Positions 32,020 through 43,099 of a stretch of 64,000 bases of DNA are shown one piece after another. The translations under genes were made by a program, and so were the position numbers. Position 1 is the first letter of the stretch. Every line of letters starts with the position of its first letter. The stretch covers positions 217,027 to 281,026 of the forward strand of contig JBAKBP010000192.1 of assembly GCA_037953745.1 (NCBI GenBank). Direction: 5' to 3'. The DNA comes from Lithodes maja (taxonomy: Eukaryota; Arthropoda; Malacostraca; Decapoda; Lithodidae). Under the pieces are notes generated by a model. It did no database searches. It saw only the letters and a list, made by a program, of their open reading frames with translations, and was not told the origin of the DNA.

Positions 32020-35000
32020 TGTAACGGGGGGGGGGTGAAGGTTGGAGATCTCTCTTTTTCATCCTCCACTTCCCTTCTTCTGCTGCCAACAGAGAGAGAG
32101 AGGGAGGGAGAGACAGAAGAAGAAGATATAGATTAAGCTGCGAAGGTGGAAAATAGGTACTCAAGGATAGAAAGGAAGAGATGACGACAAACCCGTTATT
32201 GCATTCTAATTAACGAGAGGACAACCCTGTTTGGTTGACCCACATCCAACATCCTTCGAGGAAGGGGAAAGGCTGCAACTCCGACACGATGATAAGACCA
32301 AAGAACCACCAAAAACCCCACTGAGACCTAGCATATTCTCTACTTTCTAGATATCACATAAGGATGTTTTTGGGAACGGTAATTCATTCGAATTATTTGA
32401 TCGTTCACCTTCAGGTGAACTGGCCGTCCCCATGGTTTTCTTATTCTTTATGCAATCGTGACTCATGCTCATTATTCAGGTACATTAGGACAGTAGGATA
32501 AATCGGAGGCTAGCAAAGACACATCAAGAACTTCACCTTCAATGTTGGCTGACAAGACTTTAACTCTCGGTTAGGCTACCGGTACTACTCTTAGACCACT
32601 TTAATACTGACGGCTCCGATTTACCATCCTGACAACACATTTAGATCCAAATAGATACGGGAGGATAGATACAAACATATTGCAGTAATCTTAAGCTTGA
32701 TATTAATACAGTATAAGGAACATTTTACCGTTTACAAGTCTTAATATTGGTACCGTATCTAATTACAGTATCTCTATACCCTTAACCTGGGACCAATCCA
32801 TTACCGTACCGGGACAGTCTCTTAACCTAGGAGTAGGACTCGAATATTGCTGTCTGTATCCACCCCATTCCTCTCAGTATTATACATCCCAATTCCGCTA
32901 GATACCGGTATCGGCCAGGCTTGTCTGTAGGTTTCTTCGGCCTACCGTATCCTGGGGTATAGGGGGTAATCATACGTCTTCCTGCGGTCCTTGAACCCTC
33001 GTACAGTACACGAGTTCAGCATCCTGCACTCAGCCAATGGGAGGGGTGAATCTCCGATTCTCCGCCATCAGCAATTCCGCATCACATCAACTCCGTCCCA
33101 AACTGGTTCCCTGGTAATTCGAATACATTCTTAACCCACGGTTGACATATAGCTAACCCTTAATAATGGGGTTAATCAATATCCTAATTACGGTACACAG
33201 TAATACTAAAACAAATACATATAAAAAATATAGGTTAATATAAACATATAAAAATACATGGATTCCTATTAACAGATAAAAATAGATGAGCTAATATAAG
33301 TACAGAAATACAATGACAGATCAAATTATGACATTACAGTACTGTACCGAAATAATCTCTTAAGGCATCCAAAGATCCTCTCATTAAGTACAGGTACATA
33401 TGTTACTCAGCAGTACTCTACACACAATTGGGAATACATAATTACACAGCATATCTATGGAGTCAAATCAATACAATAATGGCATAAATCAAAGGTAATT
33501 GTCATGGTCAAACTTAACAGGTTGGACTGCTCAATGCGGAGGGTGCTATACAAGGCTCAAACAAAGCTAAACGTTAATTCTACTGTAACTCGAGTAACTT
33601 ATCCCCTGAAATCAGCTGCCCAGAATCTCACTACAGCGTTCCATCCCTTGCAATGCAACTCTGTTCATTAGACCATGTCAAACATAATTATATCATAGCA
33701 ATCCATATTCAAAATACACTCTAAAAGCACAATAATTAATAATAGCCTACTGTACTTCCAATTAGGTGAGTTAGGTAGCCTAGGCTAATTAAAAATGTAA
33801 AATCATATAACCTACCATAATAATTCAGCAAGTACCCATACCTAAACGGCCTTTTCACAAGTTAACTTTAAGTAACAATAGGTAAGAACAAATAATCATC
33901 GGAAATAAACCCGACCCAATGGGGGTCCTAAATTTGACAGTACTGGGGTTGGGAAATGAGGACCTCTAAATCAAGATAACAAGTAACTCTTTACACTATA
34001 ACCCAGTAAAAACATTTAAAATGAACAATAACCAGGCCTAGGAGACGTTAGTTATAAATACTTATCTGAATAGGCCTAACTTTGGAACGTCGGAGACACG
34101 ACAGGTAAACAAAACTCAAGGACACGATCTCAAACGAATGTCCTTTCCTGATTTACACGTTAAAATACAATCATATTTACCAAAATGCATGGTTTTATAA
34201 ACTCAAAGTAATGAACAAGTTCTAAACATACAATACAACTGCTACATTAGTAATTTACTCAACCTGGTCGTCTCTCCGAAATGCGAGATGGTCTAAATCC
34301 TAAAATGGCGGTCAAGCTTCAAAAGCATTTTAATCAACTTCGTCCTCAATTCTACTCTTAACTGGTGTTCTCGCACTACCTCAGGATTATGTAAAACGGT
34401 GAAAGACAAACTAGAAAAATAGGCTAGCCTAAGTTTGGTCGGGAATTATGGAAAAACACAAGAATTGGAAGGCCATCAAATGGCGTCCCTCTGACTGAAA
34501 TGATTACACACGAAGTTAATTTGACGTTAATTTGGAATAACAAAGTCTAAAATATCAGAAAAACACTTAGCAAAGGTGCACAGACTAAGTTTTACTGAAC
34601 ACAATGATAATGGGGGAATTTGTATGGTTGTAGGCACTTGGCAGGTGAGGGGTGCCTGTCGACCAACCCGATGGTAGGCTCGAGTTCACGGATTTGTCAA
34701 TCACAGCAATACCTCCTACATTACACACCTAGTACTTACTTAACTGAATAAGCAATACCTTATAACACTATAAACCTTAATTACGAACCTCTGAATGGAG
34801 GGAAAGGAAGCCTAAGTCCGGAGAAGAAGCGGGGAATGATGACAGAGACTGGGGGTTAGGTAGGTGTCTCTCTCGTAGGCCTGGGGTCACGACAGTGAGG
34901 AACCGAGGGCCAGTGCCAGGGATCCCGCCAAAAAAGGGGAGGGTGACCACAAAGGGTGGCGTCGCTTGGGTAGGAATTGGCGGTCTTTATACACAAGGGG

Positions 35001-35283
35001 GCATTACTCTAAATTCGAAAAGGAAGGATTTTTACATGGGATAACAAAAGGGGGTAAAAGGATAAATTAGGCTTGAAAGTATTTTAGATAGATTTGAGAA
35101 TATTAGTTCTCCTCCTGATCTAGGCTAATTCCCTCTTTACATAGACAAGGGTTACTTAACCCTTCTTAAATGATACATTTCCCTTAAATATAGGGAAGAG
35201 TGAATGAAGGGGAAAAAGTCTTACAGTTAAGTCAAACCTTACAACATATACCAAAAGGGAAAGTACAATTTCTTCCCGTTACA
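32020..35283 (-). mobile_element. 3264-bp TG...CA insertion, probably a very long solo LTR or non-autonomous LTR element
   Basis: The insert begins TGTAACGGG and ends CCCGTTACA, a 9-bp terminal inverted repeat with TG...CA ends, and is flanked by GTTA on both sides (32016-32019 and 35284-35287). A 4-bp duplication and such ends fit Ty3/gypsy LTRs. On the minus strand a TATAAAGACC box lies at about 34983-34992, some 290 bp from the TGTAACGGG start, and GC-richer DNA follows, as in an LTR promoter. I see no second LTR copy inside and no open frame above background. A solo LTR of this length would be unusual; a large LTR derivative is the alternative. Confidence 0.65.
34983..34992 (-). promoter_or_regulatory. 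TATA box in the 3264-bp element
   Basis: The minus strand reads GTGTATAAAGACCGCC, a canonical TATAAA context, within AT-rich DNA that changes to GC-richer sequence downstream (34980 toward 34800). Position relative to the element start suits an LTR U3 promoter. Confidence 0.45.
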
Positions 35284-35733
35284 GTTAGATCAGCAGATAA
35301 GTGCTGTATGGCTTCATAACGTTTTTTATTTTGGGGATTGCTTGCTGGGGCGTTCTGTAAAACTAATTGAATAGTGTAAGGTAGAGTCGTCTGCATATAA
35401 ATGGATAGGATTGGAGGTACAGTTGAGAAGTTAATTTATGAAAATTAGAAAGAGAATTGGAGATAGGACAGATCCCTGAGGTACACCAGAGTTGATGGGA
35501 TGAGGAATTGAACAATGGCCGTCCACAATCGCAACTATGGAACGGCCGGAAAGGTACAGATGGAGGGATAGCAACCGAAGTAGGGTAGTTTGAAATAATA
35601 GATTTGTGCCAGACTCTATCGAAGGCCTTCGAAATGCCTAGCACAATAGAAAGGGTCTCACCAAAGTTTAGAAACAATAATGACCAGGAGTTAGTAAGAT
35701 ATGAAAGAAGATCTCCAGTAGAGCGACCCTTAA

Positions 35734-36224
35734 CCCTTCCTACCCGGGTGTCATATTAACATGACACCACAAAATAAGGGCAGGAGCCGGGCCGAGCCCG
35801 GGTGTCATGCTAATAGGCAGCAAGCTTTCAAGCCTATTCAGCTTGGTCTGAACGCCGTGCGTCCGACGCATGTAAATAAAACCGATCGTTGCGTCACAAC
35901 ACCTCCGTAAACAAGAAGGAGACGTCGGATCAATGTTATTGTTGTGATGTAAGACAAAATTAGTGTGTGAAAAGCTCCGATATTGTCAACATCGCTGCAA
36001 AATTCGCTCCACTGAAATCGTCATCACAACTGAACCAGTTGACTTACAGAGATCTACTCAATGCCAGTCTACAGATTGAAAACCGCACTACGTTTATAGA
36101 TGCGTGGGAAATTTCTAGCAGTTAAAATAAACCAAAATACGGTAGCCTAGGCCTAGACGTTTTTCGGCCATTTTGCTCAGGTACGGGCGACCGTCCTTAG
36201 GCGTACCAGCCCGGGCCCGGAGGG
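35734..36224. mobile_element. 491-bp TTAA MITE in LINE-B
   Basis: Flanked by TTAA at 35730-35733 and CTAA at 36225-36228, a one-base-decayed duplication. Ends are CCCTTCCTACCCGGG and, inverted, CCCTCCGGGCCCGGG. The left end holds a perfect hairpin GGTGTCAT-ATTAAC-ATGACACC. There is no transposase. The LINE-B sequence resumes directly on both sides (CGACCCTTAA...AAGAAGCCAAACTGG), so the insertion is precise. The terminal CCC after TTAA fits the piggyBac group. Confidence 0.82.
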
Positions 36225-36565
36225 CTAAAGAAGCCAAACTGGCAATCTGAGAGGAGATTATTAGAAGAGAAATGCTTAAGAAATTTGGAAGTAAAATTAG
36301 TTTTAAAAACTTTAGAGATATAAGAGATGAGAGCAATTGGACGATAGTTGGAGGGTTGTGAGCGGTCACCCTTCTTTGGGACAGGTTGAATGAGAGCAAA
36401 CTTCCTGCAAGAAGGGAAGACATTAGAGGAGAGACAGGTAGACAGGAGGCAGGGAGTCAGCACGGAAGAGCATTTTTTTAGTACAACAGGAGGAACACCA
36501 TCCAGACCATACGCCTTCTTAGTATTAAGCCCAGAGACGGTAGAAAGTACAACTTTAAAAGATAT

Positions 36566-36608
36566 TAGGTTTATTTGTAAATTAATTGGTGGGTTGGTGA
36601 AAACAAAT
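36566..36608 (-). mobile_element. 43-bp insert shared with the 330-bp tandem units
   Basis: TTTATTTGTAAATTAATTGG plus GTGGGTTGGTGAAAACAAATATGA is present here but absent from the LINE-B copy at 42170-42190. The same segment ends two of the units at 55235-56150. It is probably the 3' end of a severely truncated SINE. Confidence 0.6.
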
Positions 36609-38164
36609 ATGAATAAGTAGGAGAGAGAGGCGTGGAGAGGGAGGGATAGCACCGGAATCATCCAAGTTGGAATTTCTATGAAAGTTTGAGCGAAGAGTTC
36701 AGGTTTGTCAGAGGAAGAAGTGATGGTTTTGTCATCAGAGTAGAAAAGGCGAGGGAAAGACGAGGAAGATTGTTGGCTAGATGCCACAAAGCTTGGGAAG
36801 AGCTAGAGTTGGATAGTTTAGTGCATATATTATTGATGAAAGAGAGTTTGGCGAGTCGAAGAACAGAATTGGCTTGCTTCCAGGCAGAAACATAGGAAGA
36901 ATGAGATTCTTGAGGCGTCAGTATCGTTTGAATGCTTCCTCTTTATTGCGGACAGCAGTCGATCAAGCGTGAGTATATCAATATTTGTTTGCATTAGTCT
37001 GAGAGAAAATAAATGGAATGTATGCTTCCATGCACAACAGGATTACCTTGGTAATGCATTCAGCACTCTCTGAGGGCCCCCGGCCCCGGAAGCAAAAATC
37101 GTTCCATGGGAAATCAAAGAAGTACTGCTGGAGAGCCTCCCAGTCGGCAGCGCCAAAGTGCCAAAAGCGCCGCCGGCTGGGAGGATCGGGTGGCCTTACT
37201 GGAGAGATAGGACAAGCGACAGAGATAAGTTTATGGTCGGAGTAGCCCAAAGGAGAGAAAAGGACAACACTATAAGAAGAGGGGCTAGAAGTTAGAAACA
37301 ATCAAGAATGTTGGACCGATCTCCGAGGCGATCCAGGATATGGGTGGGTTGCTGAACGAGCTGCTCTAGGTAACTTACGATAGAAAAGATGTAGGCTTTT
37401 TCACCAGGTTGGTCAGTAGCATGAGAGGAGAGCCATTGGCAGTGGTGAATGTTGAAATCTCCTAATAAGGAGGTTTCTAAGAAAGGAGAAATGGATAGAA
37501 TGTGTTCCACTTTACAGTTTAGAGTTTAGTCGAAGAATTTGAGAAAGTCGGTAGAGTTAGGGGGAAAGATAGACAACACAGAAATATTTAGTATGAGAAT
37601 GACACAATAGTTTTAGCCAAAAAGTATAGAATTAAGAGGAGTCGAAATCGTGAACACAGAGTAAGTGAGTTTGTTGTGCACGTATGCACAACGTTCGCCT
37701 TTGGCTTTGAAACTAGGATAGAGAAAGTAGGATACAGAGAAGGGGCTGCTGGCAGTTGCTTGAAACACCTGAGTTTCAGCGAGGATAAGTAGATCAGGTT
37801 TGTAGGAGGAAAGATGGTGTTCAAAAGAGGGAAAATTAGAGGAAAGGCCGCGAATGTTGCAAAAATTGATAGTAAAAGTAACAGGCTGAGGCCCAGAGAA
37901 TTTTGAGGGGTCGTCAGGGAAAAGTTGGGCGGGTTTGGGAGCATTTGTGGTCCCCCCTTCCTGGGGACTCTGAGGCTGGGCTATTGTTCATAATTTTTAA
38001 GCAAATATTATTGTGAAAGAAGGAAGTGTGGTGTGCATGTTTAGTATAGTGAAGTAGATAGGAGTACGAAGGAGTACAAAGGAAATCAAGCAACAACAGA
38101 TCCAGCGACCCATCAAGGCTGCTTACCATCCAAAACAAAGAGAGTATTTGAAGGTTTGATCAGG

Positions 38165-39500
38165 AAAGTGTTTACATCGATGACATGCAGTTCGGTTTCA
38201 TGCCAGAACATAGTGCAATCGATACTACTTTCATAGTCAAGCAGCTGCAGGAAAGATATTTTCGTAAAGATAGGGATTTGTACCTTGTGTTTATAGAACT
38301 GGAGAAGGCCTTTGATAAGGTGCCCAGAGTTGTTGTGGAGTGAGCTATGAGGAAACTTGACGTAGAGGAGTGGCTGGTGATAATAAAGATGTATGAGGAC
38401 TCATGAATCGAAGTGAGAGTGAAAGGTGTACTGAGAGAGGAGCTTACAGTTTGGATTGAAGTCCACCAGGGCTCTGTGTTAGGCCCTTTCCTATTTGTTA
38501 TGGTTCTTGAGGCATTATGTGGAGATTTGAGAGTTGGCCTTCCCTGAGAACTGTTATACGCTGATGACCTATGTGTTATTGCAGATAATGTGCGGGATGC
38601 CAAGGCCTAGTTCAGAAGATTGAGAGAGGGCATGGCAAGTAATAGATAAAGAGTTAATATATATAAAAGCAAGGTTCTGCAGTCAATTAGGGTTTGGAAA
38701 GGTAGAAAAAAGTTGTGTATACCCATGTGCAGAGTGAAAAAAATGGGTAGGTGTGAACTAAATTTAGTGTAGCGACTACCGCTGCTGGGTACACCATGGG
38801 AAGAAGTGCTATTCTAGAAAATAGGGACTTTTTCCGAGGAAAAAGTCAGAAGTTGAGGAATCTGTATGCATATTATGCAATGGTGAGCTTGTGTTCAATG
38901 ACTGGTTCGAGAGTGATAACTTTGGCAATAAGTTACTGGGAATGGTGGACAAGTTTTGCTGCTTGGGAGATACCATATCTGCCGGTGGTGGGACTGAGGC
39001 CGTCACTATCGCCAGAATTACGTGCGCCTGGGGAATATTCAGAGAGATACTGCCATTACTTACCATAAGAAAACTTCCTCTACTCTTAAAGGAAAAGGTG
39101 TTCACTTCATGTGTTAGAAGGGCAATACCATATGCTTCAGGAACGTGGCCTGCCAAAGTAGATGATATCAACAGAATGGGATGTAACAAGATGAGAAAGG
39201 TGAGATGTGTGGGGCCAGACTGAAAGATAGGATATCTAGTGAAGAGCTGAGAAGATGGTTAGGTATCAAGAGAATAAGTGATGAGATGCTTATTAGCAGG
39301 CTTGGATGGTTTAGATATTTGGAGAGGAAGAATGAACTAAGTTGGGTGAAATGATGCAAGTCCATGATCATAGAGGAAGTTTCACTAAGGGGCAGACCAA
39401 GAAAGATTTGGGATCAGACCTTACTATCTGATCTTGAATTATAAAACTTGACAAGTGAGGCAGCTCTAAACGGGGCTACCTGGAGCGCCGTCATTAGGAT
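38165..39500 (+). pseudogene. RTE-like LINE remnant
   Basis: A 5'-truncated reverse transcriptase starting directly beyond the LINE-B 5' end. In order: MQFGFMPEHSAIDTTFIVKQ, IELEKAFDKVPRVVVE, VHQGSVLGPF, LLYADDLCVIAD (intact catalytic YADD), the region 38891-39223 (FNDWFESDNFGNKLLGMVDK to RRAIPYASGTWPAK), and a C-terminal zone SEELRRWLGIKRISDEML with the GRPRKIWDQ motif, ending at about 39514. Several stops interrupt it. This layout is typical of RTE-type elements; it is a different family from the fragments at 24620 and 56140, though related in its tail. Confidence 0.75.
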
Positions 39501-39699
39501 GTGAGGCCGGAACCAAACTTTATGTGGAGCACTCAGTCTTATAATTGATGTATTTCAGATAAGAGTAAACCAATGAATTGGATAGAGTGAGAATAACGTT
39601 TTCCGGATGTGCATATGAATGATCTTCCATTGAAATCAATACCTTTGTATTTTTCTCAACTACTTTGGTGCATTGTTGGTTGGATTATAAATGTGCTTA

Positions 39700-40535
39700 T
39701 TGTTTCTGGGTTTTTTGTTTTGTTTTGTGTTTTCTCTATGTATATATGAGACAAAATGCAATGCTTTCTGTAACAAGTTCCCCCCCCCCCCTCATAGTGA
39801 AGGGAGCCAAGTTCATGGTACGTTAGAGTTAAAATGCCTGGACACACGGAGCTTGATGCAGTTTAAGTCATAGGATGAGAGAAAAACAAATTAAGGGAAA
39901 TATTTCCAGAGTGTACTTATTGAATAAAAAGGATGGGAAAATCGGTTCACTCTTGGGCTAGCGAGTTAGCCAAAATAACAATGGGAATGTGTTGAAAAGC
40001 GGGTGCCACCCATTCTCCGCAAGGGAGGAGGTATACACTGAGAGAGCTCTGAAGAACACTGATTATTGTAATAGCAGTAGAAGAGTGACAGAGAAGCAAC
40101 ATTGTGCCATGCAGTGAGAGATTGTAGGGAATTAGTAAGAGGAGATGAGTTGATGAGACAAAATATTTTTGACTGAACACTTTTGAGAAGTGTGGTATGG
40201 CTGGAACCTCCCCACACATACAAACAGTACTCGATATATACAGTAGGTGCACTATGCCTCTGCATAGAGCATTGATCTGTCGGATGAGTACACCTAACTT
40301 CTTGAAAGCTGTTTAACCAAGAGTGGTGATATGGTCTTTCCAAGAAAGGTCAGAAGAAATACAGGCACTAAGAATATTGAGAGAAGACGAAGGCGAAGAC
40401 GAGTGGAAAAGAGGAGAAAGACGAGTAACTAAAAATTGTTGGAGAGGTCTTTGGCTTGATGCCAGAAAATTTGGGAAGAACTAGAGTTAGAAAATGCATT
40501 ACATTATTTAATGATGAAAGCGTCTTTGGCTAGCT
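39700..40535 (-). pseudogene. LINE-B 3' fragment with rearranged 5' part
   Basis: 39947-40343 encodes the LINE-B C-terminal region on the minus strand (YCLYVWGGSSHTTLL, CSSELSQCIPPPLRR). 40385-40530 then matches the LINE-B endonuclease-RT linker, skipping the RT core, so the copy has a large internal deletion. The 3' end at about 39735 carries the usual terminal block interrupted by a C run. Confidence 0.7.
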
Positions 40536-40554
40536 GATTAGGAGGAGGCTGTAT

Positions 40555-42300
40555 AGGCACCAGCCGAACGGGGCAGTACTCCCGGGGAGTGCTAGGTGGT
40601 TGATAAGGACAGCTGGAACTCCTGTTTCACCACCTGGCCTCTCTAGCTGATCCTTCCTGTGCCTATTCAATATTGAGGGCGACCCCAGCCTGCCCTCCAA
40701 AACACCTTATCCTACTATCAATACGTTATACTACAAACACCTTACACACTACACTACCTTTGCACACAAATAAAAGATGACGTCAATACACCCAGCCTCG
40801 GAGTCCCCAGGAAGGGGGGGGGGGGGGGGGAGGAAACCACAAATGCCCCCTGGTCAGGACCCCTCAAAGTGCCCAGGACCCATACCTTCTACTCTATCTA
40901 TCCATTTCTGTAACATTCGCGGCCTTTCCTCTAACTTCCTCTCCGTGGAACACCATCTCTCTTTTACCAAACCTGACTTACTTTTCCTCACCGAAACTCA
41001 GTTGTCTAAAGCAACAGACAGCAAACCCTTCTCTGTATCCTCCTACCATTTCTATCCTCAATTCAAAGCCAAAGATGTACGTTGCGTGTACGTACGCAAC
41101 AATCTTACTTGCTCTTGTGTTCCCAACTTTGACTCTTCTGAATTCTCAACAAGCTGGCTTAAGGTAGCTTGTCATTCTCTCACAAATTATATCTGTGCAG
41201 TTTATCTCTCCCCTAACTCTAGTGACTATCCAAAATTCTTTGACTATCTTACTTCTAAAGTGGAACACATTCTATCCATCTCTCCCTTCTGTGAAATCTC
41301 CATCTTAGGAGATTTTATTGTTCACCACCACCAATGGCTCTACTCTAATTTCAATGACCAACCTGGTGAACAAGCCTACATTTTTTCTATCCTAAATAAC
41401 CTAGAGCAGTTAGTTCAGCAACCTACCCATATCCCGGACCGCCCTGGAGATCGGCCCAACATCCTTGACTTAATTCTAACCTCTAATCCTTCTGCTTATA
41501 CTGTAAATCTTCTCTTTATGTTGGGCTCCTCCGATCATAACCTTATTTCTATCACCTGTCCTATCTCTCCAGTACGGCCTTCTGACCCCCCCAGCAGGCG
41601 GCGCTTGGGGCATTTTGGTGCTGCCGACTGGGAGGCTCTATGGCAGTACTTCTTTGATTTCCAATGGAATGATTTATGCTTCCGTGACCGGGGACCCTCA
41701 GAGAGTGCCGAGTGCATTACTCTGAGGTAATCCTTTCAGGTATTGAAGGATACATCCCATTCTCTTTCTCTCAGACTAACTCACAAAAATCTTGTTTTCC
41801 TCACGCTTGTTCTACTGCTGTTCGCAATAAGGAGGAAGCATTCAAACGGTACAGTCGGCTTCAAACTCAAGAATCCCATACTCTGCCTGGAATCAAGCCA
41901 AATCTGTTCTCCGACTCGCCAAAAACTCTTTCATCAATAACAAATGCTCTGAACTGTCCAACTCTAGCTCTTCCCAAGCTTTTTGGCATCTGGCCAAAAA
42001 ACTCTCCAACAATTTCACTTCCTCGTCTTTTCTTCCTCTTTTCCACTCAGATGATACCATCGTCACATCTTCCTCTGACAAAGCTGAACTGTTTGCTCAA
42101 ACTTTCGCTAAAAACTCTGCTTTGGATGATTCCGGTGCTATTCCTCCCTCTCTACCCACCTCTCACTTACTTATGCCTAATATCATAATCTCTTCTAAGG
42201 ATGTACTCTCGGCCCTCTCTGGGCTTAATACTAAGAGGGTATACGGACCGGACGGTGTTCCTCCTGTTGTACTTAAAAACTGTTCTTCCGTCTTGTCAAT
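40555..42300 (+). mobile_element. LINE-B copy, 5' half
   Basis: Begins with a 5' untranslated region of about 220 bp (CAGTACTCCCGGGGAGTGCT is palindromic), then the endonuclease frame, the linker and the start of RT (40777-42301). It stops at SVLSM, just after VYGPDGVPPVVLKNC. It lies head-to-head with the minus-strand fragment at 39700-40535. Confidence 0.82.
40777..41730 (+). CDS. LINE-B endonuclease domain, longest intact copy
   Basis: 317 codons with the start in the usual place (MTSIHPASESPGRG). The endonuclease fold shows CNIRGLSSNF, LFLTETQLSKAT with the catalytic glutamate, KAKDVRCVYVRN, ILGDFIVHH where other copies have GDFNIHH, ILDLILTSNPSAYTV and SSDHNLISI. Replacement of the GDFN asparagine by isoleucine probably weakens catalysis. 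After PPSRRRLGHFGAADWEALWQ the frame shifts; 41712-42188 and 42122-42304 carry the linker and RT fingers. The G run at 40816-40831, within codons 14-18, is prone to length error. Confidence 0.85.
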   Translation: MTSIHPASESPGRGGGGGRKPQMPPGQDPSKCPGPIPSTLSIHFCNIRGLSSNFLSVEHHLSFTKPDLLFLTETQLSKATDSKPFSVSSYHFYPQFKAKDVRCVYVRNNLTCSCVPNFDSSEFSTSWLKVACHSLTNYICAVYLSPNSSDYPKFFDYLTSKVEHILSISPFCEISILGDFIVHHHQWLYSNFNDQPGEQAYIFSILNNLEQLVQQPTHIPDRPGDRPNILDLILTSNPSAYTVNLLFMLGSSDHNLISITCPISPVRPSDPPSRRRLGHFGAADWEALWQYFFDFQWNDLCFRDRGPSESAECITLR

Positions 42301-42303
42301 GTA

Positions 42304-42640
42304 GATGGTCAGGATTCCTCCGCTGGAAGCTCCAGAAAAGGGGCAGAGCTTTCCCCACCACCATGCTCTCCTATTGGCCGAGGAAGGGCACTCCAGGAGA
42401 TGATGTCACGGAATGCCGGCTACCGCATTGGCTGAGACGCTCACCCAGGCTTCCACTCTATTGGCCGAACCAAACTCCTGGAAGTAAGAAACACGGGCAA
42501 AGAAGTTCACTCGAGCATTGACAAATGTGGAGGATCAAAATCCCTGTCTGGCAAATCTGGGAGCTCTGTGATTGGCTAGCAGAGAACACCCCGATCCTCC
42601 AGTTGGCCACATAAGGACCCCACACCAGCTTGATGGAGGT
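42304..42640 (+). promoter_or_regulatory. GC-rich block with four ATTGG boxes (promoter-like)
   Basis: ATTGG (inverted CCAAT) at 42373, 42427, 42460 and 42571, with GATGATGTCACGG (half CRE-like) near 42398. The block replaces LINE-B sequence beyond 42300 and is GC-richer than what follows. It has no long reading frame of interest. It might be an LTR, a retroposon or a host promoter fragment; I cannot tell which. Confidence 0.35.
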
Positions 42641-43099
42641 CTAGGGGGGAAACTAAAAAAATAATATATCAATGAATAAATCAACCAGTAAATAAACCCT
42701 TCCCCCCTTAAATGAATCCCTGTTCCATGAACTCTAAGTCTTGAAAAACTAGAGCCTAGAAACCAAATTAGCAAAAGAAATCGTTTTCCTCGCAGGAGAC
42801 GAGCACACCAAAAGCTAGCGTTATGTGTATTCTAATTAGCTTAATCACCCTGAGCTTAGCTTTGCCATCCATTGATTCCCCATCTACTGATATTAGGAAA
42901 TTGCAACATTGAACAACCTCCTAGATTTGCTAATGACTTGTTAACGTCCGACTGCCCAACCCTAGGCAATCAAGTTCAAATATATTAACACCAGCGTTCT
43001 TCGGAACATGATATTATATTGAATTTACGAGAGTGCTCCCCGAAGAGCTAATTTCGAATTGAATAAGAATATTTCATAGTTGCCGACTGTTCACTGATT
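42641..43099. other. Unassigned AT-rich spacer
   Basis: No gene or repeat recognised before the 24-bp array begins. Confidence 0.4.

Larger units (their letters stand above)
35363..38138 (-). pseudogene. LINE-B endonuclease and N-terminal RT (broken)
   Basis: Successive minus-strand segments: 37914-38138 (start, with NNSPASESPGRG), 37588-37944, 37292-37510 (LLGDFNIHHCQW, so the GDFN motif is intact), 36978-37301 (SDHKLIS, then PPSRRRFWHFGAADWEAL), 36197-36787 (linker, then KKAYGLDGVPPVVLKK and NYRPIALISY of the RT fingers) and 35363-35677 (GISKAFDRVWHKS and a displaced FICRR in place of the SYADD box). Each join needs a frameshift. A 43-bp insert near 36566-36608 interrupts the linker. Confidence 0.8.
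31205..38150 (-). mobile_element. LINE-B copy, nearly full length, split by two insertions
   Basis: One minus-strand LINE runs from a 5' region near 38150 to a 3' terminus at about 31205. Its parts are 38150-36225, 35729-35284 and 32019-31205. The gaps are a 491-bp TTAA MITE and a 3264-bp TG...CA element. When the large insert is ignored, the flanks GGTAGTTA and GATCAGCAGATAAG join to give the same sequence seen uninterrupted at 46976 and 51292. The coding region (endonuclease, reverse transcriptase) is broken by many frameshifts. I recall this protein family as common in crab genomes; the clade is the jockey superfamily. Confidence 0.85.
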
